Positions 22,583 through 34,599 of a stretch of DNA of 64,000 bases are shown in pieces. A program made the position numbers and the translations under genes. Origin of the DNA: Sphagnum compactum. Taxonomy: Eukaryota > Bryophyta > Sphagnopsida > Sphagnales. How positions within the stretch are numbered: the stretch's first letter is position 1; each line of letters starts with the position of its first letter. A model generated the notes under the pieces. It was given only the letters and a program-made list of their open reading frames with translations, did not search any database and was not told where the DNA came from. The stretch is taken from NCBI GenBank assembly GCA_965153455.1, contig OZ234496.1, forward strand, positions 10,687,863-10,751,862. Direction: 5' to 3'.

Positions 22583-23098
22583 ATGGTTAATCCAAAGGTG
22601 TTCTTCGACATCACCATCGGGGGAAACAAGGCTGGGAGGATCGTCATGGAGCTATACGCCGACACAACTCCGAAGACGGCTGAAAACTTCAGGGCCTTGT
22701 GCACTGGTGAGAAAGGAATCGGAAAGATGAGGAAGCCCCTCCACTTCAAGGGCTCTAACTTTCACCGTGTCATTCCTAATTTCATGTGCCAGGGTGGTGA
22801 CTTCACTAACGGCAATGGTACCGGAGGCGAGTCCATCTACGGAGCCAAGTTTGCAGATGAGAACTTTGTGAAGAAGCACACTGGGCCCGGGGTCTTGTCT
22901 ATGGCTAACGCAGGACCTGGCACCAACGGTTCTCAGTTCTTCCTGTGCACTGCACCAACACCGTGGCTGGATGGCAAGCATGTAGTGTTCGGACAAGTTG
23001 TCGAGGGTATGGATGTGGTGAAAGCCGTGGAGAAGGTGGGATCCACCAGTGGCAAGACTTCCAAGACTGTGACCATCGCAGACTGTGGCCAGCTGTAG
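22583..23098 (+). CDS. Cytosolic cyclophilin (peptidyl-prolyl cis-trans isomerase)
   Basis: This is an intact, intronless 171-residue single-domain cyclophilin, the usual length for plant cytosolic CYP18/ROC-type proteins. The catalytic and cyclosporin-binding residues of the family are present: R62, F67, M68, Q70, F120, W128 and H133. The plant-type insertion that enlarges a surface loop is present after residue 44 ([11 protein letters not shown]), ending in the conserved KPLH. Conserved Cys40 and Cys168, discussed for redox control in plant cyclophilins, are also seen. There is no signal or transit peptide, so it should act in cytosol and nucleus as a proline isomerase/foldase. The start context ACATGG and the preceding splice acceptor support the chosen ATG. 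It has far lower AT content than its surroundings. Confidence 0.97.
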   Translation: MVNPKVFFDITIGGNKAGRIVMELYADTTPKTAENFRALCTGEKGIGKMRKPLHFKGSNFHRVIPNFMCQGGDFTNGNGTGGESIYGAKFADENFVKKHTGPGVLSMANAGPGTNGSQFFLCTAPTPWLDGKHVVFGQVVEGMDVVKAVEKVGSTSGKTSKTVTIADCGQL

Positions 23099-25190
23099 AA
23101 CATCTACTGTGTAAGAACACTCTTGCAGTGTGTGCGCTGCTGTGACATGACATAAAAAAAGGACCCTTTCGCTGGTCAGCCAACCCAGAGCTTTCCATGC
23201 ATATCATGTGAATGTGAATACCATGAGGGACTTTGTTTTTTCCTCCTGTGTCTTGCTTGTTTATCTGCTGATCATTAGTCCTTGGTTTTGGTACGCACAC
23301 CTCTGTTTGTGCTGTGGAGTTCGCTTGCTTTTGAAGCTAATCCAAGCGGTGGCAGCATTTTCAAGTCTTTTTGCTTCAAATTTTCTTGCCTCTGCGAAAC
23401 ACTATGTGTATTCATTATCTTGAGCCCGCCCTAACCTCATTGAAACAAAAATGATTGGATTTTGGCAGGTGATTTGTCCGGTAAAGAAATGTGTTTTCAT
23501 TGTCAGGAGAAATGGTATGTTATAGTCTCCAGGTATCGTTGCAAGCATGGTGGGTAATGTAACAAATCCAAATACCCAGAGGTTGGTTTCATTAAATGTA
23601 TCGTAGAAAAGTTGGAAACACGGATTGAAGGTTCTCTGCTAGTGTAGGTTCTCTTCAAAACTGAGAGCATCTGCACCCCAAAACTGTAAACAACTCTTTT
23701 CTTTTACAACAAAATACTGTTTAATGATCTCTCTCCCCACCCACAAAGTCCCTTTAAACACTGGACGACCATTAATGTCTTGACATATGTCTTATGTCTG
23801 GACAAGTAATAGTCACTGTCCAAATCTATAGTAGAAAAAAGCTTATAAAGGGGCTAAAATGGCTACTGCGAAATGGCGATCAATACAGGAGCGGATCACG
23901 TTTTACGCTATCCTGCTGCAAAATGTAATGAAAAGGGGTGTGTTTGCCTATGTGGGGTGGAGATATTCTAAGGACCCATAACAATGGCCTTTTAATGTGA
24001 ATAAATAACAGAGACACACCAGAATACCTTCACCATTCCGGCATATTAATTCCCATCTTGGCTGTAGATTAAAAAAAATTCCTGTAATTTGGGCACTTTC
24101 AAAGACCCAGATGCAGAATCTGTATAAGCCAAATGAACCTGTACACTAGGTACATAATGTATTTATATATTCAGTTCTGTCTGTTCTGTCCAGCTTTTAG
24201 ATGGCCAGTTCCGAAGTTGCCTTTATTTGGGCCGTCCAAGGAAGTCACGGCTAATCAAAACTTTGATGCCAGAGTGAGTAAAATAAAGTACTCTTGAGAC
24301 AAGTGCAGCTAGGTCATGAGTTCTGAGCGGTGAGCCATGAGCAGTATTGTAAACACATGCTCATAAATTGGTACAATGTCATCCACATTCGTCCATTATG
24401 TTCATGTACATCCAATTATTACGTTCATCCACATTCCTTCATAATCAATTTATCCATCATCATTTGATTTTACATATGTGCATGATCCCATTCATGATAT
24501 GAAAAGAAAAAGCATAAAAAAGCATTTGAAGCCTTTGAAATCAAAACATTTGCCAATTTATATGGGCTATCTTGATGAGGTACAAAACAAAAGTTATAGC
24601 TAGAAATGTATATAAATGATTTCTTGTAATATGGTCTATTCCAAGAAAAGCTCATGAAATGTTAATTGATGAGCTCACACTCTATCTTTATGTTATGAAA
24701 GATGAACTTCATTCCAATTCAATGTTGGTTGGTGGAAGAAGAAATCAACCTTTGGATCACAACTCATTCTCTTGGCAAAGATGAAATACAAATGTTTGCA
24801 CATGACATATTTTCCTTTCTTTACAATAGCGGAGGCCAACATCAAAATGAAATCATTGTAAGTACAAGCAAGATAACAATCTATTGTGACCTCGTAAATG
24901 CTATAATGTAACATGGAATTGGTAGTTGAAATTATTTGCACACGTTGTTAGGAAAAGGAAATTTCTTACTTAGCAAATTGGTATGTAATAGAGAAAGCGA
25001 TATGACAAGACTAGGCATTACTATAAATCAACTTGTCAGACTGCAAAACAACTTGACAAAGCAGTAAGTATGTAGACAAATCGAAATGTAATGACATAGT
25101 GAGTAGTACAAATCGACTTACTAAAGCTTACCAGAGCAAATTGAGATGTAGGGCGATAATGAGTATTGACATAGCTAAGGATGGTCTTTT
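23099..25190. other. 3' flank of the cyclophilin gene and intergenic DNA
   Basis: The first few hundred bases are the probable cyclophilin 3' UTR. I see no strong AATAAA signal near the stop. The rest is AT-rich without a recognised gene. Short ORFs at about 24470-24940 occur on both strands and show no known motif. Sequence from about 24700 on may already belong to the decayed retroelement that follows. Confidence 0.4.
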
Positions 25191-25619
25191 GTGGATTGTT
25201 TGCATACACCTAGAAACACACCGGAATTTGGTAAATGGAATTGTTTTGTTGACAAGTTTAAAAGTATACCAAAAAACATACAAGAATTAATCTTCAAAAA
25301 AATACATGGAGGTATTAAAGTTTGGTGTATACAACTTTGCACACTCATTATTGACACTGCAAAACTAACAAAATATAGAAGATGGTTGCCAGTATTGGTT
25401 TGTTTGTTGACATTGGCAGAAATCAACAAAATTGTTGCAACACACTACAAAGTAGTATTTCAGGATAGACATGAATATACTAAGCCCAACATCACTGTGT
25501 TAGTAGAAAAATGGATGCCTTGTGATATGTTTCGGACACCTAGAGTTCTAGGGTTTGAATATACCATTAGATTGAGAGGTAATGAAAAGTATCATTCCGA
25601 AAGAATTGGGAAAAGATAA
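25191..25619 (+). pseudogene. 142-codon ORF, probable 5' part of the decayed Gypsy-like element
   Basis: This open frame contains a basic, hydrophobic-patterned protein fragment (for example FKSIPKNIQELIFKKIHGG, then EINKIVATHYKVVFQDRHE). It lies just upstream of, and on the same strand as, the gag remnant at 25690-27290. I do not recognise its family. It ends in EKYHSERIGKR before a stop, and the neighbouring frame continues coding-like sequence. I infer a fragment of a retroelement leader or gag N-terminus, but a chance or unrelated frame is possible. Confidence 0.35.
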
Positions 25620-25689
25620 TTTTTTGTTACCAAATCCTTATGAAAATTGTGAATGAATGTAGTATCTATAATAACTATATGGAGAATGT

Positions 25690-27290
25690 TGTATTGAGTC
25701 TATTATGGATAAAGAAAGAGAACAAAATAGATTACGAGATTGGAGATAGCAAAATCGTGAAGAAATTTAAAAAACGGCTATTTCATCTTAACCGATTGAG
25801 ACACCAAAATTATGGAAATGATTGAGTAGTTATTTTAACCCACCGACTAATTATCAAGTACTTGCACCATTACGAAATGAAAATGTGGTGATAATAGCAC
25901 AAGCTATTGCGGTAAGAACTAAAGAAGTATCGTAAACCTCAAATGAAGGAACTAGACAAATTATTCAATCTAGTTCACCAAATACACAAGATGAAGAGCG
26001 GGTACATATTGGAAACAATTTGAATTTAAGAACACCATTATTGACTGTTCCAGTGTTTGGAACTCTTGAATGGATTACTGAAGGATGGCCAGTCCTTCCG
26101 AAAAAAGAAGAAAGCGGTAAATGAACCCTAGAAGTCAGTGAAAGCAGTAATGGTAGGAATACAGTTGACCATAATTTATTAGGTTTATTTGATCAACAAG
26201 TATTTTCAGCTATACCAATTTATTTTCCAACTAAAAAAACAACAGTGACAACATTAATTGTTACATCGACTATGTTTGTTTCGCTTATCATGGCTTTGCC
26301 AAATACGAATGTGTTGTGTATCCAATTACCCAAATAAGTGTCTCACCTCCGACAATTAACCAAAGTATGTGTTACAAATGGAGAAAATACTCATGATCAT
26401 AAGTTGCAATATTTTCCAAATTTGTTGAAAGGAAAAGTTGCTAATTGGTTTGTCAAGTTTGCGACAACCTGACTAATAGCAACTTGGGATGAAGTACAAT
26501 GAGCTTTTATATCAAGATTTAATGAAGTTTGAAGTGAAGGGCAAGTAGTTGCCATTTTGCATTATGCAAAGTAGAAGAAATATGAATCAATAGAAGACTA
26601 TTATGATAAATTTCTAAGATTATGTGTAGTAATTCCACAACGACCTAATGATATTTATCGCATAGATACTTTTAGAAAAGGATTGAGAACTAAAGTGAAG
26701 ATAGCAATTATAGGTATGCCACGAAGAACTTTGGCTGAAGTGGCAAAATCAACAATAGCCATAAAATAAAATAAATGATAGTAAGAAAAATAAATATGGC
26801 AAGATATTGTCAAGATTTTGATAGTGATGAATCTAATGAGTTGAATGATGGAAAACAAGTTAAACCAAAAAGAGAAAAAGCAAAAGTTCGATTTAACACA
26901 TATAGAAGAAGTGTATATTGTTAGGGGACATTTTACAAAAGAATGTAAACTTTTGATAAAATTTTGTCAAATTTGTAAAAGTGATAATCATAATACTAAT
27001 TAATGTCACAACAACTTGGTGGGTGGAAGATGTCCAATTACAAAGATTGTACTAGTGCATGTGGTGCTAGCCAAAGCACCTATAATTCAAGAGAATAAAC
27101 AACAAGATTATGAAATATCTAATAACGAAAAGGGATATGGAAATCAGTCATGTAATTCAAGGCCAAATAATCAAAATTGGTAAGGCAATCGAAATAATCA
27201 GCAATATTAGAATAATCGGTGTAACCAACGAAAATATAACTAAAACAATGGATTTCAACAAAACGACACAAAGGTGTTTTTGTTAAGGGA
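25690..27290 (+). mobile_element. Decayed Ty3/Gypsy-like gag with zinc knuckle
   Basis: The plus strand reads as a retrotransposon gag with scattered stops. A charged N-terminal part (about 25715-25900) is followed by FPNLLKGKVANWFVKFATT (about 26412-26470) and TWDEVQ with AFISRFNEV (about 26485-26530). Next come KKYESIEDYYDKFLRLC (about 26575-26625) and a block reading RKGLRTKVKIAIIGMPRRTL (about 26676-26735), all typical of plant Gypsy gag. A CCHC knuckle follows at about 26960-27010 (CQICKSDNHNTN, stop, C). A partial first knuckle keeps GHFTKEC. Stops and frameshifts make it inactive. Confidence 0.75.
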
Positions 27291-27960
27291 GTAGTTACTT
27301 GTGGTAATTATTAGTTAGTATATTTTTATTTACCAAGTTATTGTTTTAATAATTACTAGCTAGCTTACAATTTTTATCACCATTTGAATTTGAATAGAAC
27401 ATAAGATTGTCTTTTTTTAAGGAATATCTTGGGAGAAGAGGAAGAGATGAAAACCATTGTATCATTGTAGAATATGCAGCTTTAATGGAGTATGAAAAAA
27501 AAATCCTTTGATTTCCGGAAAGCTTTGATTTCATAGCCAAAATTTGTTGTTTTGATGTTTTTTTTAATCATACTTTCATTACTAAATTTTAATTTTGAAA
27601 CTACTTCTAAGTATATTTGAATGAACAAATTTTGTTAGTATTACTATTATTGCATTTCAGTCCACATTTTAAACCAGAATATAAAATATAAAATAATGTA
27701 TTTACCATTTAGCGACCATCCAAGGGTCTGAATTCAGAGTGAATTTCAGAATGTTGTTTATGTCTTGTTGCTAAAATTTTTGTTTTTATAGATAGATAAT
27801 GAACTTCAAATTTTTTTCTACATTTTTTTTCAAATCTTGATCATAATTTTTTGTTCATGAAACAGATCTAAGTAGAGTAACTAACTGTGAAGATTTGTTC
27901 TAATGTAGAAGTTTGTTCAGATTTGAATTAGGATGTGGAGAGATGGAAAATAAAATTAGA
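27291..27960. other. Noncoding AT-rich spacer inside the Gypsy-like region
   Basis: Homology stops here and resumes after about 27960 in the same orientation. The spacer is T-rich and shows no known domain. It could be a later insertion or strongly decayed element sequence. I found no terminal repeats or target duplication at its borders. Confidence 0.4.
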
Positions 27961-28850
27961 GCTAGAAGTCTAAGGAAGAAATTAGATTAGGTTGTATTAC
28001 ATGAACAAGTGGAAAATGGCACTGCCATTAGCAATAATTTGAGTGCAAATCAAGTAGATCAATAGTTTGAAACACCTAGGAAAGTTTCTTAGACAAAATA
28101 AAGACATTCATGCATAGAAGAGAGACCTGCAGGCCACAGAACACGTCAGGTAGCACCAATTATTCTTCGTGAAGTGTAAATTGGTGAAACACAAATGCGC
28201 ACCAATAGTTTGTTGCAAAATTCCAAGAAGGAAGAACATTAAATTGAAAATGCAAATTCGTAGGTTGAGTTTAGACGAAGGAGTTAGGAATCTAAACCTC
28301 AACAAAGAGTTGTGCTGGAATCAGCAGATCTAATGTAGCAACATAATTCTGATACTCTGATTTAAGAAGAAGAATAGAGATTCAACAAGTCAAAAAGGGA
28401 AGAAGTAGTACCAAGGTACAACTATGTTAAAATTCCTTATTATCAAGATGGTTAGGAAAATGAAAAGTTTGAACAAAAAACTCAAAATTTTGAACCTTTG
28501 ATTCATTATGTCATTGAGCAAGAAGCCACAACTCAAGGTATCAAAATGTCCAGAAGAGTTGAGCCGATACTTGTAACTAGACAAGAAACCAAGAGCAAAA
28601 TCAAGAGTATCATAATGTGTTCATGTGGCTATAAGAATGAGATACAATGAACCCATATTTAATCAACAAAATGGAAGCATAGTTAAAAGAGTTCCAAGGG
28701 ATTTGAGTAAAGGGATCCATAGTGTGAATATAATTCCAAAACCAAATTCCCCACATTGCACATATTGCCATCAGATTAGACATCAGGTCAATGAATGTCC
28801 ATTTATTGAAGATAATGTGAAGCAAGGATTTACTAAACATTTCTAGAATT
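27961..28850 (+). mobile_element. Decayed gag-pol linker with a second CCHC knuckle
   Basis: A charged, Gln/Arg-rich coding-like stretch with many stops reads through to an open frame of 73 codons (28625-28846). That frame holds CTYCHQIRHQVNEC, a perfect C-x2-C-x4-H-x4-C zinc knuckle, followed by PFIEDNVKQGF. Two separate knuckles on one element (here and near 26960) suggest either a duplicated gag region or two merged elements. Confidence 0.6.
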
Positions 28851-28939
28851 TAAATTCGGAACTTGCAAGAATAGGGAATCATGGACATGTTGAGCCAGAA
28901 GATCTATACCATGACAAGGTCAAAATTTTAGATAAACTC

Positions 28940-30830
28940 AGAGAACAAATATGGAGAGAAAACATAGTGGAAATGAAAGCTCAGACTATGGCAAATGTAG
29001 TACCTATTTCTGGAGCTCCTATACCAAGTCTGTTACATCAAAACAATATTGGAATTACCTATGTAGGAACTTCAAATTTCAAAATGGAACCAATAAGATC
29101 TGTGCCATTATATTTTCTGGCAACACCCCAATTTAGAATTATAATTATTGAAATTTTGTTTATATCAGTAATCGTCCATACTGTTGATGGTGTCAAATCT
29201 AGACCACAAACTCCAAGGGGAACAAAATATGTAAACCATATGGCTCTGGTGTACTTGGTCAACAAACCACAAGTGTTAGGAAGGATAGCAAAATGGTTGT
29301 TGTTATTCTTAGAGTATGAATTCATAATAGTTTACAAACTTGGTATAACACATGTAGTTGTTGATGCTTTATCTAGATTGTTAAATACTTCATAACCATT
29401 GGGTGTCCCAGATCAAACTATGGATGCATCATTATTTTTTGTAGAACCTATATGGATGCAAGAAATAAAAACCTATTTAGAGATAGGTTAGATGCCAAAA
29501 ACTCTGAACCTAGCTTAGAAACAAAAGTTGGCCAGAAAGCAAAACCTTTCACTCTGAAAGAGTGAATTATGTACAGAGTGGGATAAGACAACAAAATGCA
29601 TAGATGTTTGACCACCTCAAAAGCATAGATTGTTTTGAAGGAATTACATGAAAGAATGGCTAAAGGACATTTTGCTATAGATTTTACTGCAAAGAAAATT
29701 CTAGATGCAAAATATTGGTGGCCAACTTTATTCAAAGATACTAATGACTTTTGCAAAAGTTGTGATAGCTAACAAAAAATTAGAGGACTCAAAACAAAAA
29801 GTTTGGCCAAGTTGGTAATAACACTTCTAGAGGAACCTTTTATGAAGTGGGGTTTAGATTTTATAGGTCCAATCAAACCAGCAGGAAGACTAACAGGAAA
29901 CAAATACATTTTGGTAGTTACAAATTATGCAATCAAGTGGGTAGAAGCAAAGGCACTCAATACTAGTACTATAATAGTTATAGCCAGATTTCTGTATGAG
30001 TATATTCTAACCAAATTTAGATGTCCATTGACCATAGTTACAAATCAGAAAGTACATTTCATCAATGAAACAATAAAACATCTAATAAAACAATTTTTGT
30101 TAAAGCATGTTATTTCCACTACATATTATCCATAAGGAAAATGGACAAGTAGAATCTATTGACAAAGTCATTGGTAGACTATTGACCAAGTTGGTTAATG
30201 AAAAAAAAACAAATTGGGATGAACTATTTACAGTTTTGTTTTCATATATGACTATTTACAAGGTGGCAATAGGTTATACACCCTACCAATTAGTCTACGG
30301 TTTGCATCCTTTAATTCTAACAGAATATGTTCTGCCGGTTATTAGTGGGGACCATAAAGATGCAGAACCAACCAAAGTGCTAATAGCTAGAATTACAAAA
30401 CAGGAAAATAGATTGGAAGCTTAAAACAATGTGGGAACCAATTAGTGGAGTAGATTTTTATGGAGTCAACAGAAAAATACTAAGAAGAAGTTCCAATCTG
30501 GAAATTATGTCTTATGTTTCCCGAAGGAGAAAAAACACATCTAGGCAAATTCAAGAAAAGATAGTTTGGTCCATTCAAGGTACAATATTGCTTACCCAAT
30601 AATACTGTTCTTCTTGTTTATGTTAACAATTTTGAACCAAACCCAGTATTGGTCAATATTAATAAGTTAAAACCATACACATATGTGGATAAAACATTGA
30701 AGGGGATTCATAGTTCAAAGGATTAGAAGTCTTTAAAATCCAAAAATAAGTGCCACATGGAAGAAACATCTAATGAAGATTCAAAAGATCAAAGACCATT
30801 GGGACTGATCAAACAATAATGTTAGAAAGA
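28940..30830 (+). mobile_element. Decayed Gypsy RNase H tail and integrase; RT missing
   Basis: The RNase H end is clear at about 29240-29390 (MALVYLVNKPQ, then VVVDALSRL, the family's ADALSR block). The integrase follows: the HHCC zinc region at about 29640-29775 (HERMAKGHFAIDF, then YWWPTLFKD, then CKSC); the core at about 29830-30060 with GLDFIGP; and ENGQVES at about 30137 in another frame. The second catalytic Asp of the DDE triad is replaced (TNQKVHF at 30040-30060, family TDQG). The ORF is broken after TTYYP. The protease and reverse transcriptase expected between the zinc knuckle and RNase H cannot be found, so a large internal deletion is likely. Confidence 0.8.
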
Positions 30831-31539
30831 ACCCTAATAAATATGATAAGTTGACAGGTTATGAACAAATACCCAGACCATGGTATATAGTTTCATAGTT
30901 ATTGGATTGTGGGGTAGATAAGTCATTGATGTTAGAACAAGATTTTGCTGATCTAATGACCAAAGGGAATTTGTAGTGTAGACTATACTAAATCGTTAGA
31001 TTTAGGAATGTCATCAAAATTACTAAGTGCCACATCCACAAAATTCTTTGGTCAGCAGGTGTTAATTGTAGCCCATGTTGATGTTAGTATGAATTTAAGC
31101 AGGAGGTGACAGATGTCAAACAATCTGAAAAAAATACAAATCATTAAAAAGTTGGCCCTAAAATGAAAAGTGAAACATCACTTCATGAAATGAGGTGATA
31201 ATGTTTGAGATGGTGGTAAACACCAAAACGACTCTTTGTTTTTTTTTCTACAAGCATGTTTCAATCATTTTTTGTCTCCAGAATGAATGCTGAAAAAGTC
31301 TTATACATAAATTACAAAGATAATCTAAAAAGAAGTTGTAGAAGTTAAAAGAGGAGTAAGAGAGATTAAGAGAGCAACAAAAATTTGCAAACATTTTGCC
31401 TTTACAATCTAGGTCTCCAAAAAAGGTCTGCCTTTTCCTTCTCCAGTTTATTATTATTCTTCTTTTTTAAAAATCCTCTTCGATATCCAAATTTGAGAGA
31501 GCTTTTGAAGCAATAAAAAAAAAAGATTATAAAGAAACA
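30831..31539. other. Spacer after integrase, possible noncoding retroelement sequence
   Basis: A purine-rich AGGAGGTGACAG lies at about 31103-31114, a plausible but unproven polypurine tract. I could not find a matching LTR pair. No gene was recognised. Confidence 0.35.
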
Positions 31540-34400
31540 TTGAGGATATATAGCTTTAGAAAACCCAAAACCCAAGCAGGTCCTAATGAGCAAGTTGGTC
31601 CCATTTCTATTTTAGATTCTGAGGAAGATAAGCAGAAGGATGATTTGCAACAACAACAACAATCACCATTACATCAAGAGGAGTATACTCAGGAGCAAAT
31701 TTTAGACAAAGTTCATATTCCCAATAAGAAACACATGAAAAGTACAAGTTGGCAAGCAATGGCTACAAATCTGCGTGGGAAGAAAGTGCATATTTATTAG
31801 GATGTTGAGATTAGGTATGTCTTTACTCCAATAAAGTAGAATTATAATAGTAATCTAAATAACATTTTGCTTTGGACAAGCTCTAGAGAGGAAGAGAGAG
31901 CCTGGGCAAACAGAGCTGGATTAGTAAGCTTGTTTAAAATTGAATGGAAGACACCTCACCACAACATTTTGGTTGAATTTCTTAACAATTGGAAATTGGA
32001 TCGTGAACATAACAGAATCAAGGTTATGTTAGGGGATGAACATAAAATAATAGATAAACATGTTTTGGTAGAAGTTTTTAGAATCTGTCATACAGGAGAG
32101 ATAGAAGCAAACCAAGCATAAATGTCTGATGCCAAAGTAACATTGGCAGATATAGTAGATAAGGTCCTTGACACTTACAACACCAATGAAAGGTGGGTTG
32201 TAAAAAAGATGAGGTCAAAGTATGCTAATAGAATTGCTACCATTCTACCAATTATTTACCAGAACGATAAGGTGTAATATTTTAGTAATAAGTTTGCTAT
32301 GATGATCTCTAGAGTAGATCATGGAGAGTTTGTTAATTGGGCTACAATCATGTATTCTCAATTGGTCAAGGAATTGATCAAAAGGGAGAAGTGCCAAAAA
32401 ATATGATCGAGGGAACATCCAAAAGAGAACCAAAAAAAGATGTATGCCATTCTGCCATAATCCTAAAAGTTTTGTTTTAGAAGTGGTTTCCATTAGAAGG
32501 AACATAATCATAGGAAAAGAAAAAACATGTAGACCAGCCTCAAAAGGATAGAAGAAAAAGAAACAATATGAGGGAGAGGTTCATTAAGAACAAAAGACCT
32601 TTGAACCCTATACACATTTCTCCTAAAAAGGAGAAACAATTAGAGACTGGGACAACCAAAAGAGTAGTTCTAATGTTTCAATCTAATGATGATGAAGAGA
32701 GAAAGACTCTACAAAAGAGGTAGAGAAGACATGAGGATACTGTAATGAGAGGTAATATTGATCATCAACAAGCAGCAGAATTGTTGAGGAAATAACAACA
32801 ACAAAATCAGAGACAAAAAAAGAATTCCATATCTCCTAAATTTGATCTAAGACTATCCATTTCTCCCAAGTAGGATCAGAGGTTAAATGGGCAAAATTAT
32901 CATAGATGGCCCAAGGAGCCAAAGTTTCAAGCTTAATAATCAACAAGAGAATAGATACAAGATTTTGACCAAGATCCACCAAAAGTACAACAATATGTTC
33001 CATCACCACATAATAATGGAGGTATGTTGCCTTTAAGACCAATTTCTGCAACAAGCATGAATGTATTTGGAGAAGTTTGGACTGCACACATGAGTTTAGG
33101 TTCATCAAGTACAAGTTCCAGGGGTCAAACTCCTAGGTTTCATACACCAGGGTTTGTGCAAGGAATAAAACCAAAATTGAATGAGCATAGAAAAAGCTGC
33201 CACTATGTTTCAACATGTAGTAAAATACAGCGTACAAATGACAAATATTTTGCTTAGACTTTATGATTTGGAGATCAAGAACAAGAAAATTATAGAGGAG
33301 AAGGATAGATATGTTCAAAATCTGTAGGGAGCTTTGGAGAAGGAGCAAAAGCTCAAAGCAAAGTTGCAGGATAGGAAGAGTGAAAATAATCAAGTATTGG
33401 CAGAACTCTAGGCAACCATACAAAAGATCAATAATATGGACAAGCAAAACAAGGATTTGAGAACATCAAAATAAAAAGGGATTCCTTGCAAGCAATTTTA
33501 AAGGAGACATATGCCAATTACTGGGGTCTCAAAGTAGAAAAAGATACTCTGAGTATAGAGCATAACAAACTTTAAAAGACTACAAGAACATGGAGGAAAT
33601 TCTTTTGAAGTAGCAGAAGGGGGTGGAGTTTAGATTGGACAATGCCAATGCATATCAAATTAAGAATGAGATACAAATGCAAGTTGACCAGAGGCATGCA
33701 CATATGGATAGAGATTTGCAGAAGTAGATGGCCTTTAATGAAAAGTTAAACAAACTTCTAGAGGAGACTCAAAAGAAAAAACCCTTCAATTATGATATTA
33801 TTTTTGGAGAAAATAGTGAATTCAAGAATCAAAATACTTTCCTTCAAATAAAGCTCAAGGCATTATCAATGGAGGAAAAAATGTAGACTTATGGTGGGAT
33901 GCAATTCAAGACATTGTTCAAAAGGATATTGGGAAGGTCTGCAGAAAGTATGAGAAGAATGAAAGGTTGTATAGACACAAGATTTTTCAAATGGAAAAAT
34001 TTATGCCATCATTTGAATATGAGCCTTTAGTTCTATCTCCAGAACTAAAGACTTCAAATGAGGAAGAAAACAAAGGGGATACAGATGGGGCATGACTGTC
34101 ATGTACAAAAATAGCAGAGGAGCCGGGAAACCTTAGAGGGGGAACGGATAGCCCTAAGAGGGAGGTTGCTGAACAAAACTCTAGAACAAGAATAATATGT
34201 TATGCAAGAAGTTAGTTCTTAGGAGTATGCATCTGCAACCATAGAAATAAGGGATCATATACAACCTAAAGAACATATAATTTAGGAGGATCAGCAGGGT
34301 GAAATTGAGTTTGTGTCAGAGCTATAGCAATAGGATCAGACTCAAATTACATCAGATCTGCAATTGAATAAGCAATTACAAGTTGTATCAAAGTTGCAAC
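31540..34400 (+). mobile_element. Decayed third ORF downstream of integrase (coiled-coil, Q-rich)
   Basis: The plus strand reads as one long protein interrupted by stops and shifts. A Gln-rich N-terminus (about 31600-31700) is followed by a globular-looking block (WANRAGLVSLFKIEWKTPHH at about 31905-31965, then HVLVEVFRICHTGE). A basic stretch comes next, then a long heptad-patterned coiled coil at about 33240-33840 (for example KNKKIIEEKDRYVQ, then EKEQKLKAKLQDRK). It ends in an acidic tail near 34097, and beyond that a Q-rich run. It has no match to gag, protease, RT, RNase H or integrase. Its orientation and position suggest an additional ORF of the upstream Gypsy-like element. It could also be a separate decayed element or gene. 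Confidence 0.5.
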
Positions 34401-34599
34401 AACAAGGTCAAAATTGGATCACATCATATTTGTAGTTACAGCAGCAGCTACAAGTGACAACAAAGTTGTAGTCACAAGAGTAGAGAACAACTTATCAATA
34501 AATAATTATACAGTTGTCAATAGACGCATCAGAAGAGCAATAATAGGTGCAGTAACGTTGTGCACCTGCAAAAAAAAATGTAATAAATATGATGTAATT

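Noticed and set aside
31103-31540. 3' LTR of the Gypsy-like element after a purine tract
   Set aside because: No second copy of this sequence was found upstream of gag, so an LTR pair cannot be supported.
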